Assembly: GCA_965214125.1 (NCBI GenBank)
Contig: CBDCBA010000010.1
Span: forward strand, 14,454 to 78,453
Reading direction: 5' to 3'
Length of the DNA stretch: 64,000 nucleotides
DNA from: CBDCBA01 sp965214125
GTDB taxonomy: Bacteria; Planctomycetota; Phycisphaerae; Tepidisphaerales; Tepidisphaeraceae
Under the pieces are notes generated by a model. The model saw only the letters and a program-made list of their open reading frames with translations, searched no databases and was not told where the DNA came from. A program made the position numbers and the translations under genes. Shown piece after piece: positions 35,206 through 44,278 of the stretch (position 1 is the stretch's first letter; every line of letters begins with the position of its first letter).

Positions 35206-37144
35206 TTATGTTGACGCCGCCAGTTCCTTCTCGTTCTTCGCCTTCGCATCGGTCGTCTGCGTCGTCTCGCTCTTGGCGGCGACCTCGACGGCTCCATACG
35301 TCCGCTTTCTCGGCGGAATCAGCGAGTTGTCGATCGGCCCCCACCCCACGTGCGCCTCGTCGGCCTCGGCGTCGTAGGTGGCGATCGTCGCCTTCAGGAA
35401 CTGCTCGTCGTCGCGCTCGGGGAAGTCCGGCTTGTAGTGGGCGCCGCGGCTTTCATCCCGCTGCCGGGCCCCCTTCGCAATCGCCTCGGCCAGCGCAATC
35501 ATGTCGCGAACGGCGCGGGCGAAACTCAGGTTCTGGTTCGTCCACATGCCCGTGTCGCTGAGCTTCACGCGCTTGTAGCGATCCTTGTAGGTTCGGATGT
35601 CCGCCAGCAGTTTGTCGAGACGGTCGTTATAGCGAACAACGGTGCAACTGTTCGTCATCTCGCGGCCAAGGTCCTGCCAGAGCGTGTAGGGGTTCTCGTC
35701 GCCGTCACTGTTGATAAGCGACTCCATCCGATCGGTTTCCTGCTTGACGACATCGTCGTAGGTTGAGCCGCCGATCGAGTTGCAATCGGGAGCAACATCT
35801 TTCGCATAATTCGCGACGCTTTGGCCACTGAACAAGCCGTCGAAGATGCAGGACAACAGCGAATTCGCACCAAGGCGATTGGCCCCGTGGTAGTGAACGA
35901 CGGCCTCGCCCATCGCGTAAAGGCCCTTGATGTTCGTCATCATGTTCGCCGGATCGCCGTGGACGAGGCCGCCGGTCTTTTCGTCCTTCTTGAAGCCGGC
36001 CCACAATCCGCCCATGCTGTAGTGGACGGCCGGGAAAATCTTCATCGGCTCGCTCAACGGGTCGACGCCCGACGAACTTCTCGTAAATCTCTAGGATGCC
36101 CGCCAACTTCTTCATCACCCCGTCGCGGCCGATCTTCTTCACCTGGTCGCGCAGGTCGAGGTAGACCATGTTTCCCCCGCCGACGCCGTAGCCGTCGAGG
36201 CAGGTTTGGAAGATTTCTCGCGTCGCGATGTCGCGCGGGACGAGGTTGCCATACTTCGGATACTTCTCCTCGAGAAAGTACCACCGCTCGTCCTCGGGAA
36301 TCTGCGACGGGTGCCGCTCATCCTTCGGCGTCTTGGGCACCCAGACCCGCCCGCCCTCGCCGCGGGCGCTTTCGCTGATCAGTCGGCACTTGTCCTCGCC
36401 CGGGATGGCCGAGGGGTGGACCTGCATCATCTCCGGGTTGGCGTACTTCGCCCCCGCCTGGAAGCACCGGCTCGCCGCCCCGCCGGTGCAGATGACGCTC
36501 ATCGTGCTCTTGCCGAAGATCAACCCGTTGCCCCCCGTCGCCATCACGACCGCCTCGCCGCGGAAGGCGCGAATCTCCATCGTCCGCATGTCCTGGCAGA
36601 CCGCCCCGACCGCCGTCGATTCACCATCGACGTCGTCGAGCACCGGCCACAAAAACTCCCAGAACTCGTACTTGTTCACCATCCCCTCCGCCTCGAACCG
36701 CCGCACCTGCTCGTCGAGGGCGTAGAGCAATTGCTGCCCCGTCGTCGCGCCGGCGTAGAAGGTGCGCTTGAAGAGCGACCCGCCGAACATGCGCAGCGCC
36801 CGCTGCCCCTCGGCCGTGCGGTTGAAGGGCACGCCCATGCGGTCGAGCAGGTCGATGATCTTAGGTGCGGCGTTGCACATCTCGAAGACCGGCGGCTGAT
36901 CGGCGAGGAAGTCGCCGCCGAGCACGGTCTCGTCGAAGTGCAGCCACTCGCTGTACCCCTGCTGCCGGGCGATGTCGTTCGTCGCGTTGATGCCGCCCTG
37001 CGCGCAAACGCTGTGCGAGCGCTTAACGGGCACCATCGAGATCAAGTCGACCGCCACCCCCTGCTCGGCCAGCTTCACCGTGCAGGCAAGACCCGCAAGT
37101 CCACCGCCGACGACCACGACACGCTTCTGATTCAGATCGCTCAT
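35206..37144 (-). pseudogene. sdhA: Succinate dehydrogenase flavoprotein subunit, frameshifted
   Basis: Two overlapping frames together make one full SdhA of about 645 aa. The N-terminal part has the FAD-binding VVVVGGGLAGLACTVKLAEQG and the flavinylation-type HSVCAQGGINA. The C-terminal part begins MKIFPAVHYSMGGLWAG and ends KNEKELAAST. They join near 36068-36070, where one extra C (GGG for GG on the coding strand) shifts EIYEKFVG into the wrong frame. Removing it gives EKFVGVDPLSEPMKIF. The start at 37144 follows a TACGAT box (complement of 37152-37157). No sdhB or sdhC lies next to it. A sequencing error is as likely as a real mutation. Confidence 0.85.
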
Positions 37145-37151
37145 CGCCTTC

Positions 37152-37157
37152 ATCGTA
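37152..37157 (-). promoter_or_regulatory. TACGAT -10-like box of sdhA
   Basis: On the complement the hexamer ends seven bases before ATG 37144. It overlaps an alternative ATG (37151-37153), which argues for the downstream start. Confidence 0.45.
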
Positions 37158-37209
37158 CGCTGAAACCCCGGCGAACAACCCGGTTTCAGGTGAATTGACG
37201 AAAGCCGGA

Positions 37210-37333
37210 GCCGGAGATCGCAAAGGCGCAAAGAGGCAAAGAGAGAAGCAAAGAAGGAGATGTTGCTCAGAATGCAAGGCTCAGTATTCTCTCCGGCCTT
37301 TGCGTCTCTCTTTGCCTCTTTGCGATCTCCGGC
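37210..37333. repeat. GCAAAGGCGCAAAGAGGC inverted repeat
   Basis: The left arm (37210-37260) and right arm (37289-37333) are complementary with a small indel; both contain GCCGGAGATCGCAAA and AAAGAGGCAAAGAGAGA. It fills the gap between sdhA and the frameshifted gene at 37350-38045. Its position upstream of sdhA could affect sdhA expression. Confidence 0.8.
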
Positions 37334-37349
37334 GCTGCCTCGAACCACC

Positions 37350-38045
37350 TCACGCCGCCAGCCGCGCCTGGCCGCCGGGGAGGTTCGTGGTAATCGCGTC
37401 GCTCAGCGGCCCGACCTCACCGCGGCCGTTGTACCAGTTGGCCGCGATCCAAACCGTCGCCCCCGCCGGCGTCGACTCGGGAAGCTGAATCTGATGGCTC
37501 ATCCGCGTCGCCTGCCCCGCGTGCGTCCAGCCGCTGGGGGTGGTGGGGACGGTCGGGCTGACGGCGTAGTAGACGTTGGCCCCCGGTCCGTCCCCCGCCG
37601 GCCGCCCGCGGCCGCCGTCCTCGCGGCGGATCTTCAGGCCGATCGTGTGCCGGATCGCCATCGTGAGCTGCACGTCGGGCATCTCACTCGGCGCCGGATG
37701 CGGCGTCGGCTTACGGTCCGGCACGGTGATGTTCAGCGTCCGCCGCTGCTCGTCCGTCGTCTCCGGCCGGGCCTGGATCTGGCGGACCAACGTCTGGCTC
37801 GACCGCCGGAGCGTGCCCTTGTCGAGGTCCTTGCGCTCGATCACCGGCCCCTGTCCGGGTCGCCGGGTCGGTCGCGGCCGCATAGCTGGACTCAAATCGC
37901 GAGAGCGTCCGTCTGGTAGTCGGCCACCGCCTGCTCCGAGAGCCCGAAGGCGGCCGGGTCGGCGGCAAGGTTGCGGTGGAACGACTGGCACCAGTCGAGA
38001 AGCTCGGCCTCGCGGGTGGGGGAGGTAGTTCTTGGAGATGGGCAT
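37350..38045 (-). pseudogene. Conserved hypothetical gene broken by three homopolymer frameshifts
   Basis: The start MPISKNYLP (ATG 38045), then TREAELLDWCQSFHRNLAADP, ESSYAAATDPATRTG and finally PVIERKDLDKGTLRR through to PGGQARLAA lie in three frames. Each switch is explained by one extra base in a run: a C at 38018-38022, a T near 37895 and a G at 37848-37851. Corrected, it is about 231 aa: a helical N-terminus and a fibronectin-like C-terminal domain (ATVWIAANWYNGRGEVGPLS). I recall similar proteins recurring in planctomycete genomes, without a function. Sequencing error is a real possibility. Confidence 0.6.
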
Positions 38046-38176
38046 GATGACGTGGGGTTGAGGGCGGTTCGGAAAGCCCCACGCCATCCGGCCATACGGT
38101 CCGCGTGGTGCAACCCTGACATCGACCCACGTCGGCGGTGGCTTTACGTGCTGAAGATTTTCATCTCCAACACCCG

Positions 38177-38805
38177 ATGTCGCTCCTCGCGATGAACCTT
38201 TCTCTCCAGGGGGACCACCGCTACGATGCCGAGGTGGCCCGATCCTTCCGCAAAGCGTGTAGCCGCAGCCGCGATCTTCTCGTGGTGTTCACGTCGTGCT
38301 TGTTCACCGTCATCTGGGCAGTCATGCCTTTAGGCTGTGCCGGTTCCCCGCCACCGGAGCCGCCGGCTGGGCTGCGAGGAGAGAACGTGGCGGAAGCGGC
38401 CGAGCAGATGGCGGTCGACCTGCTGTCGCAGCCTTTCCTCGATGAGGATCGGCTGTACTCGATCGTCCTCTGTTCCGCGCTGAGAACGAGACCGAGACCT
38501 ACGCCGGCAGCCTCGACCTGTTTGTCTCTCAGCTCAAGGGCGAGCTGTCGCAGCGCAGCAACGGTCGCGTGCGGCTCGTTGAACAAATTGCAACAATCGA
38601 GAAGATGCGGGACCTTGAGGTGCGTGGCCCTGTCGGTGGTGACGACATAGACGCCGATTTCGGCCTGTTGCTCACCGTCCAAGAGATGGTCGAGGCCGGC
38701 GGCACTTCGTTCTTCGTCTTCTCCTTCAACCTGACCGAGCTGATCGAAGGTACCAAGAGCACGATATGGAGCCGAACCTACAACGTACGCGTGGGAACCG
38801 TCTGA
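38177..38805 (+). pseudogene. LpoB-like lipoprotein, frameshifted (first copy)
   Basis: The first frame gives a signal peptide and lipobox (WAVMPLGCAG), then QMAVDLLSQPF and LYSIVLCSAL. It breaks near 38478-38482 and resumes one base out with ENETETYAGSLDLFVSQLKG and MRLVEQIATIEKMRD, ending NVRVGTV. The join restores an LpoB/COG3417-type domain, a periplasmic activator of penicillin-binding proteins in other bacteria. It overlaps the next gene by about 40 bases and looks co-transcribed. The long N-terminus before the lipobox means a later start is possible. The shift could be a sequencing error. Confidence 0.6.
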
Positions 38806-39389
38806 AGGACCGATTTTCTAGTGCCGTCTCCATACTCATCGCCGCAACGACCGTTGGGTGTGGCGGCGGGCCGGTGCGACCGGAGCCGGGCGAGTCAACT
38901 CGCCTCTCGGGCACCGACGTGGTGGCGGCGGCGGACGCGATAGCACCAAGTCTCATGAATTCCGCGGAGGTCGCCGCCGAGGCTGAGGCTGGACGTGTTG
39001 TTCGTGTCGTGGTACTGCCGGTGACTAACCGCCTGACCGGACAAGTAATGACTGGCGCCGAGCGGCATCTCTTCACCGGCGAGCTGCAAGCACGCCTGTC
39101 GCAGGCGGCCCCCGACGACTTCGAGTTCGTAGCGCCCAGCGAGCGGATCTACGCGATGCGGGCCGGAGAACTCGGCGACGCGGAAGCCGTTGCCTTGGCC
39201 GCCGAAGACATTGACCCCGACTACGCCCTCCACGCCATATTCCGCAGTCTGCGCAACGAGTCTGCCGGCGGACTACGGGACGATTACGTCGCCGAGTTCA
39301 GCCTGTTGGACCTACGCGACAAGCGGGTGGCGTGGTCCGACACCTATCGAACAACTCGGGAGCGGCGCAAAGACTACGGCGACCGATGA
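38766..39389 (+). CDS. LpoB-like lipoprotein (second copy)
   Basis: This 207-aa lipoprotein has a signal peptide ending in the lipobox TTVGCGGG. An LpoB/COG3417-like domain follows: VVAAADAIAPSL, VRVVVLPVTNRLTG, LFTGELQARLSQ and YALHAIFRSL, closing with FSLLDLRDKRVAWSDTY. In Gammaproteobacteria LpoB activates the peptidoglycan synthase PBP1b from the outer membrane. That role here is inference. Its start overlaps the previous, frameshifted paralogue, so the two are likely an operon. It is convergent with the COG3014-type gene. Confidence 0.75.
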   Translation: MEPNLQRTRGNRLKDRFSSAVSILIAATTVGCGGGPVRPEPGESTRLSGTDVVAAADAIAPSLMNSAEVAAEAEAGRVVRVVVLPVTNRLTGQVMTGAERHLFTGELQARLSQAAPDDFEFVAPSERIYAMRAGELGDAEAVALAAEDIDPDYALHAIFRSLRNESAGGLRDDYVAEFSLLDLRDKRVAWSDTYRTTRERRKDYGDR

Positions 39390-39421
39390 CGTTGCGTATA
39401 ATCAGTTGATGGCGTAGCTCT

Positions 39422-41254
39422 TCAGTCACCTCCGAGTCCAACACGTACGTTGGTCCTTAGGCCGTACACGGACTGCGTGTACTCGCCCACCTTGAGATCC
39501 TCTACTTCGGCGGGATCAAGGAAGTCGAATCGAACTCCGTCCTTCTGTACGAGAACTGTATCGATCTTCCCACCTCTGTCCGCCGCCGTAATAGTCGGCC
39601 AGACTTCCAACTCGATCTTGCCCGCCTCGCCGGCATCGACGACCAGCAGGTTCGTCTGCTGCCCATGGAGCTCGAACTCCCCGTAGCCGTTGGTGCGGCG
39701 GACACGCTGCTGGACCTGCTTCTCGCCAACCCGCTCTTGAGCGATAACCCGCTCGTTGGCGGCGGCTATCCGCTGGCGACTCGTGAATGGAATGCGGGCC
39801 TTGCGTCCCATCTCGTTGACAGACACTCTGACTGGCGTATCTAACGCGTTGATCACAGCAACGCGAACCGGCACGGCGTCCGCGCCGTCGGCCGCTTGCG
39901 CGGCAAACGCGTCCATTGCCCGAGCGTGCCATATCGTGGCGGTAGCCGACGCCCCTCCGTCATACCGCGCCACCGATTCGCGCGGGTCGAGTACCGGAAC
40001 CCCCAGAGGCCCAGCTCTCCGCGCGTTGATTCCCAACGAGTCGCACGCGAAGTAGGCCACGGTCATAGCTTCACTCTCCGACGGCACTCCGACTACCTGA
40101 CGAGCGACGACCGGCGAAATGGCCGGCGCACCGTACTCGTTGATCCCGGTCGTCGACACTTCGATGTCATGCGTGCCTGCGGGCAGGTCGAGCGTCACCA
40201 AGCGAACCGCCCAGGGCAAGCGCCACTCGCGATCCTCACGCGCGTGCTCGAGATCCTCGAGCACGTCACCAGTTGCCTTTCCCACTTGGCCCCCGCCGAA
40301 CAGGTTACGCATTCCCTGCACCATGCTTGCACCTATCTGATCAAACCCACCCTTGCCCTCGGTACGCTGTTCCCGCACCGCCTGGCGATGTCGGGCGACG
40401 GCGACCAGATTGCCTTGCCCTAGCAAGCTTGAACGTGCGGCGGCGGCATCTGAAGCGTCTTTCCCGTTGACTCGAACCTCGATCTCCTCGACCGCCGGCC
40501 CGGCAGGCATGTAGCCGCGGAACCACTTGCCCCTGTCGTTCACGTCTGGTGCCGACTGACCCCATTCGACGAAGTTGTTCTCGTAGTAGATGCCGCGTCG
40601 CGGTCCCGCGCCGACGTCGACCACAAGGATGATGTTGCCGTCGGCTGCAAGGTCGCGGCACCCATCCGGCAGGCGCTCCCGGACGCGGTCTGCCATCGAT
40701 GCATCTCCAAGCTCCTCCCACGTGCGCGCCAGCAGCGCCGTAAGGAACGGCAGCTGCGCCGGCTCGATGTCGCCCTCTTGCGTCAACTGCTTCAGCCGCG
40801 ACTCGGCCCGCTCAAAGGAGCCGCGCGCGTTGTCGAAGTCACTCTGAGTAAGGTAATGTACGCCTTGGTAGAACGCCGCCATCACTTGCTCATGCGCGTC
40901 GCCCTTCCACGTCGCATTACGTTGACCACCCCGGGCACTACTGGTAGCCGCAGCGTCGATCGTGCGGTTGGCACGTAAGAAGGCCGCCTCCGCCGTTGCG
41001 GAATCGCCCGCCGCCATTGCTGAGCGGGCAAGCACCAGGTTGTTGAGGGCGTGGTCAGGATCGCTAGCCCTTGAGGCGTGAGGGGCCATCAGTTTGACCG
41101 CCTCCGGATGCCGACCCTCGGCGGCCAAGCCGACGGCCGCCACACGATCAGTATTGTACGCAGCCTCCCCTTTGCACCCGACCGCGATCGCCACGAGCAG
41201 CGGAGCAATCAGGGTCAGCAGGTCCGGCTTCCACACGAGTATGCGCAAGCTCAT
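39422..41254 (-). CDS. COG3014-type TPR lipoprotein
   Basis: This 610-aa protein has a signal peptide and lipobox (LLVAIAVGCKGEA). TPR-like helices follow (DHALNNLVLARSAMAAGDSATAEAAFLRA, FYQGVHYLTQSDFDNARGSFERA), and then a beta-rich C-terminal half. The layout matches the COG3014 family. In several bacteria such genes lie next to lpoB-like genes, as here. It probably works with them at the outer membrane, but the function is not known. It is convergent with lpoB-like copy 2. Confidence 0.7.
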   Translation of the reverse strand: MSLRILVWKPDLLTLIAPLLVAIAVGCKGEAAYNTDRVAAVGLAAEGRHPEAVKLMAPHASRASDPDHALNNLVLARSAMAAGDSATAEAAFLRANRTIDAAATSSARGGQRNATWKGDAHEQVMAAFYQGVHYLTQSDFDNARGSFERAESRLKQLTQEGDIEPAQLPFLTALLARTWEELGDASMADRVRERLPDGCRDLAADGNIILVVDVGAGPRRGIYYENNFVEWGQSAPDVNDRGKWFRGYMPAGPAVEEIEVRVNGKDASDAAAARSSLLGQGNLVAVARHRQAVREQRTEGKGGFDQIGASMVQGMRNLFGGGQVGKATGDVLEDLEHAREDREWRLPWAVRLVTLDLPAGTHDIEVSTTGINEYGAPAISPVVARQVVGVPSESEAMTVAYFACDSLGINARRAGPLGVPVLDPRESVARYDGGASATATIWHARAMDAFAAQAADGADAVPVRVAVINALDTPVRVSVNEMGRKARIPFTSRQRIAAANERVIAQERVGEKQVQQRVRRTNGYGEFELHGQQTNLLVVDAGEAGKIELEVWPTITAADRGGKIDTVLVQKDGVRFDFLDPAEVEDLKVGEYTQSVYGLRTNVRVGLGGD

Positions 41255-41299
41255 GTCGTCACTCCTCGATCAAAGTCATGCTTGAAACGACACCTGGCC

Positions 41300-42523
41300 T
41301 CACCGTCGGTCGTACCGTTCGACGGCCACTACGGCCGTCTCGGCGTCTGCCATTTCCGAGACGGTCCCGAAGATCGTCAGGGCGTGCTGGCGGTCGCCGC
41401 GTAGGCGGCGCAGATGGTCTTGAAAGGCGCGGTCGCTGCCGTGCCAGTCGACGCGCACGCGGAAGCGGCCGGAGTCGCCGACGAGGTAAATTGGTGTGTC
41501 GGCCCCCACGCGGCGCGGCAGGCTCTTGATGGTCCCGTCGAACCGGATAGATTTGCCCCGCAACGCCGGCGCGGCCGTGAGGAACTGAGCGTCGTCGCCG
41601 CGGTAGTAATCGCCGTCGAGCTTTAGGACCTTCTCGGCGGCGTCAGGCTCGCGAGCGTGGGTCGTGGCCTCTTGAGCGGCGAGCACGTCCTCTACCGCGG
41701 TCGCCAAGGCATCGGCGCGGCGTTCATACTCGGCAACGTGGCGGCGCAGGTCGTTGAGGCTGCGGGCGCTAAGGGCGGCATCCAGGCTTTCATCGGCGGC
41801 GTCGCGCAAGTTGAGGAAACGACGCCAAGCATCGGCGTCGGCACCGTCCAAACCGTCGGCCTCGGCGGCAGTGGCGACTCCAACTAGTTCCACCTGGCGC
41901 CGCAGAGCGGGTGCGAGCAGTTGTCCAACCTCCTCAACGACACGGGCCTCCTCGCGGGCCAAATGATCGGCCAGATCCCGCGCCTCGGCCAGCGTTCGAC
42001 CGGCAGCTGCCAGTCGAGTGCTGACGCCCTTAACGTGGACCTTGACGCGATCAAATTCCCCCGTGGCCGCGATCTGCCGCAGCACCGCGTCGACCTCCGC
42101 CCGCGCCCTGTCGAGGCTGGGGCGGGCCGTCGGCACCCGCTCAAAAACCCCGGGAGGCGTGAGTGCTACAAGTCGATCTAGCTGTCGCCGGTAAGCGTCA
42201 ACACGCTCCAGAAGTTGCCCCCGCTCACCGGCGAGGTAGGTATCGATCCGCTCTTCGAGCGACTGACCAGACTTCTCGAAATCGCCAAGTGCGGCGTCAA
42301 AGACCTCCCGATCAGTAATCGTTGCGCTCTCGCCCTCCGCATCAAGTTGTTCGTCAGGACGGTCGCCCACCTTTGGTTGAGCAACTGCTTGCTGGACGGA
42401 CACCAGCAACAGCACCGCGAAAAAGGCGAACCCAAGTCGAGAAATCCGCGCGACGGGCGGACTCAGGATTAGGCACAAGCCATGCTCCGCATGGCACGGC
42501 GATTCACGAATCAAGGTGAACAT
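41300..42523 (-). CDS. Secreted helical protein with OB-fold-like C-terminus
   Basis: This protein of about 407 aa has a signal peptide (LGFAFFAVLLLVSVQQAVAQ; signal peptidase I type). A long helical, Asp/Glu/Arg-rich middle follows, probably coiled coil (RSLNDLRRHVAEYERRADAL). The last 100 residues look like an OB fold: LRGKSIRFDGTIKSLP, FRVRVDWHGSD and HALTIFGTVSEM. The start is ATG at 42523, which leaves about 30 residues before the hydrophobic core. It sits in tandem with the COG3014-type gene and the coiled-coil lipoprotein, all on the minus strand. No known family. Confidence 0.65.
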   Translation of the reverse strand: MFTLIRESPCHAEHGLCLILSPPVARISRLGFAFFAVLLLVSVQQAVAQPKVGDRPDEQLDAEGESATITDREVFDAALGDFEKSGQSLEERIDTYLAGERGQLLERVDAYRRQLDRLVALTPPGVFERVPTARPSLDRARAEVDAVLRQIAATGEFDRVKVHVKGVSTRLAAAGRTLAEARDLADHLAREEARVVEEVGQLLAPALRRQVELVGVATAAEADGLDGADADAWRRFLNLRDAADESLDAALSARSLNDLRRHVAEYERRADALATAVEDVLAAQEATTHAREPDAAEKVLKLDGDYYRGDDAQFLTAAPALRGKSIRFDGTIKSLPRRVGADTPIYLVGDSGRFRVRVDWHGSDRAFQDHLRRLRGDRQHALTIFGTVSEMADAETAVVAVERYDRR

Positions 42524-42576
42524 GATGTCACGCACAGCTAGGGCAATGAGATCAGGAGTGGAGGTACATCGGTACT

Positions 42577-43482
42577 TCAGCCGATGCCCAACTCTTCCAG
42601 CTCGTCGAGCAACTGTTGGTTCTCGATGTCGCCGTCGTCAAAGTCGAGCCCGCCCTCCCCGCCACGCAAAGTCTTCTCAGCGTCGTCGACGCGGGCGGTG
42701 GCCGTGCCGAGATCCTCCTCGATCCCCGCAAGTCGATCCGCCGCCTTCTTGACTAGGTCGTCGAAGGAGTCCCGCCCCGCTTCCCCGGCGTAGCTGTCGG
42801 CGCTGGACTCCGCCGCCTGCATCTCGCGCAGATACCTGACCTCATCCTTGAAGGTGTCGTAGTCCGCTTCAGCTTGCATGATAGCAAGTTCAGCGTTAGG
42901 GATCATTTCCTCCAGTGCCGCGGCGCGGTTGCGATAGCCGGTGGCCTGTCTTTCAACCTGCTTCAACTTTCGCAACGCCAACTCGTAACGTCGCTTTTCC
43001 TTCTCGAGGTCGAGGCGAAGCTTCTCAACGCCGCCCTCGTAGTGGAGTGTCGGCGGGTCGGTCTCGTCGCCGGCAGGGCGAGTCGTGCTGCGGGTAGTCG
43101 CCTCAACGTAATCCCGCAGCATGGTCGTGCCTTTGGCAAGCCTCGCCTCGTGCAGCTCGACCTGTCGCTTGACCGCCGCGGCCTTGGCTCCCTGCTGTTC
43201 GATACGCACGTCGTATCCGCCCAGCTGACCCTTCATCGTCCGAAGCCGGTCCTTGTTCTCCTCAATCTCGTCCTCGAACTTCTTGATCTCGACCTCGTGC
43301 TCGCCCACAGATTCAGCTAGATCTCGCACCATCTGCTCATATTTGACTTCAGCCACGGGCCCGAGGTCGTCATCGCACCCCCCGATGCCGGCGGGCAGGC
43401 TGACGGTCAAAACTACGGCGAGCAGAGCGACGCCCGGCAATCGCCGGAAAAGCTGCAACGGCAGAGTGCGGTTTCGTTTCAT
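42577..43482 (-). CDS. Coiled-coil lipoprotein
   Basis: This 301-aa protein has a signal peptide and lipobox (LTVSLPAGIGGCDDD). Nearly all the rest is charged helix with heptad character: VGEHEVEIKKFEDEIEENKD, ALRKLKQVERQATGYRNRAA and DDLVKKAADRLAGIEEDL. It is probably a rod-like periplasmic or outer-membrane protein. It is first in a minus-strand set with the 407-aa secreted protein and the COG3014-type lipoprotein, so it may form a complex with them. Function unknown. Confidence 0.68.
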   Translation of the reverse strand: MKRNRTLPLQLFRRLPGVALLAVVLTVSLPAGIGGCDDDLGPVAEVKYEQMVRDLAESVGEHEVEIKKFEDEIEENKDRLRTMKGQLGGYDVRIEQQGAKAAAVKRQVELHEARLAKGTTMLRDYVEATTRSTTRPAGDETDPPTLHYEGGVEKLRLDLEKEKRRYELALRKLKQVERQATGYRNRAAALEEMIPNAELAIMQAEADYDTFKDEVRYLREMQAAESSADSYAGEAGRDSFDDLVKKAADRLAGIEEDLGTATARVDDAEKTLRGGEGGLDFDDGDIENQQLLDELEELGIG

Positions 43483-44278
43483 GGCTGGTTTCTCCGTGAC
43501 AACAGTGGTGTGGCGGCAGGGCTAGGTTTGTGGAACGACTGGAGCAGAGATCGGCCACAAGCACACCATAGGAAGGCTTCTGACGGAACCCACGCAGCCG
43601 GGCGAGACGGCGGTAAGACATGTGTTGCCCCACCAGTACCCGTGAATCGCCACCGCATGACAGGCGGACAGGGTACCGGATCAGGGACGGATGCAAGCGG
43701 GACGATCAACGGAGCAGCCTACGCTGCTGAAATGCCGGCCCGAAGGTGTTGCAGAACCGTGACTTACACACTCGCAGCATCGAGTTTACGGAAAGCGCCG
43801 GGAGATTCTGCACCGCGACGACCTCGTTTTGCCGCGCGACGGCTTCGGTTTGGGGCCTTCCTGCCTCGTTACGCACCGTAGCGGCATCTTCCCGCGGCTT
43901 CGCAGCGTGATTTACCAACTCCGCGGCGTGTCTCTCGGCCTTCGCAGCTTGTTTCTTCGCCTTCGCGGGGTGTTTCCGCTGCTTCGCGGCGTCATTTCTT
44001 GCCTTCGCGGCCTGTTTTCGCGGCTTCGCGGCGTGTTTCTTGCTCTTCGCGGCCTGTTTACGCTGCGCATCGGACCCGCGGGGCGGCGACGGGGCGTGTT
44101 CGATAACATTCGCAGCGGGAGGATGCGGGTTTGATCGAACGCGGCGACTGTCGGCTGAATGAAGGGAACTCGGACGTTGCTCGCGGGTCGATGAGGCGGC
44201 GGGGTTGGCCGATGAATGGGGTGGCACCGGGCGTGTCGCACCGGGCTGATTCAAGTTGGGACCGAACGCGAGGCCGCA
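43483..44278. other. Intergenic region without a convincing gene
   Basis: This is the only gene-free stretch over 300 bp. It separates the divergent coiled-coil lipoprotein and GNAT genes. It holds a 21-bp tandem repeat array (43899-44066) and otherwise nothing I can assign. Open frames here on either strand are short or read through the repeat. Confidence 0.6.
43899..44066. repeat. Eight-copy 21-bp tandem repeat
   Basis: Units begin at 43899, 43920, 43941, 43962, 43983, 44004, 44025 and 44046, each starting CTTCGC or CTCCGC and continuing with G-rich GCGTGTTT-like sequence. The 21-base period is exact. On the minus strand one frame reads as Ala/Lys heptads (KHAAKPR, KQAAKAR) but has no start codon. 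Copy number may vary between strains. Confidence 0.85.
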
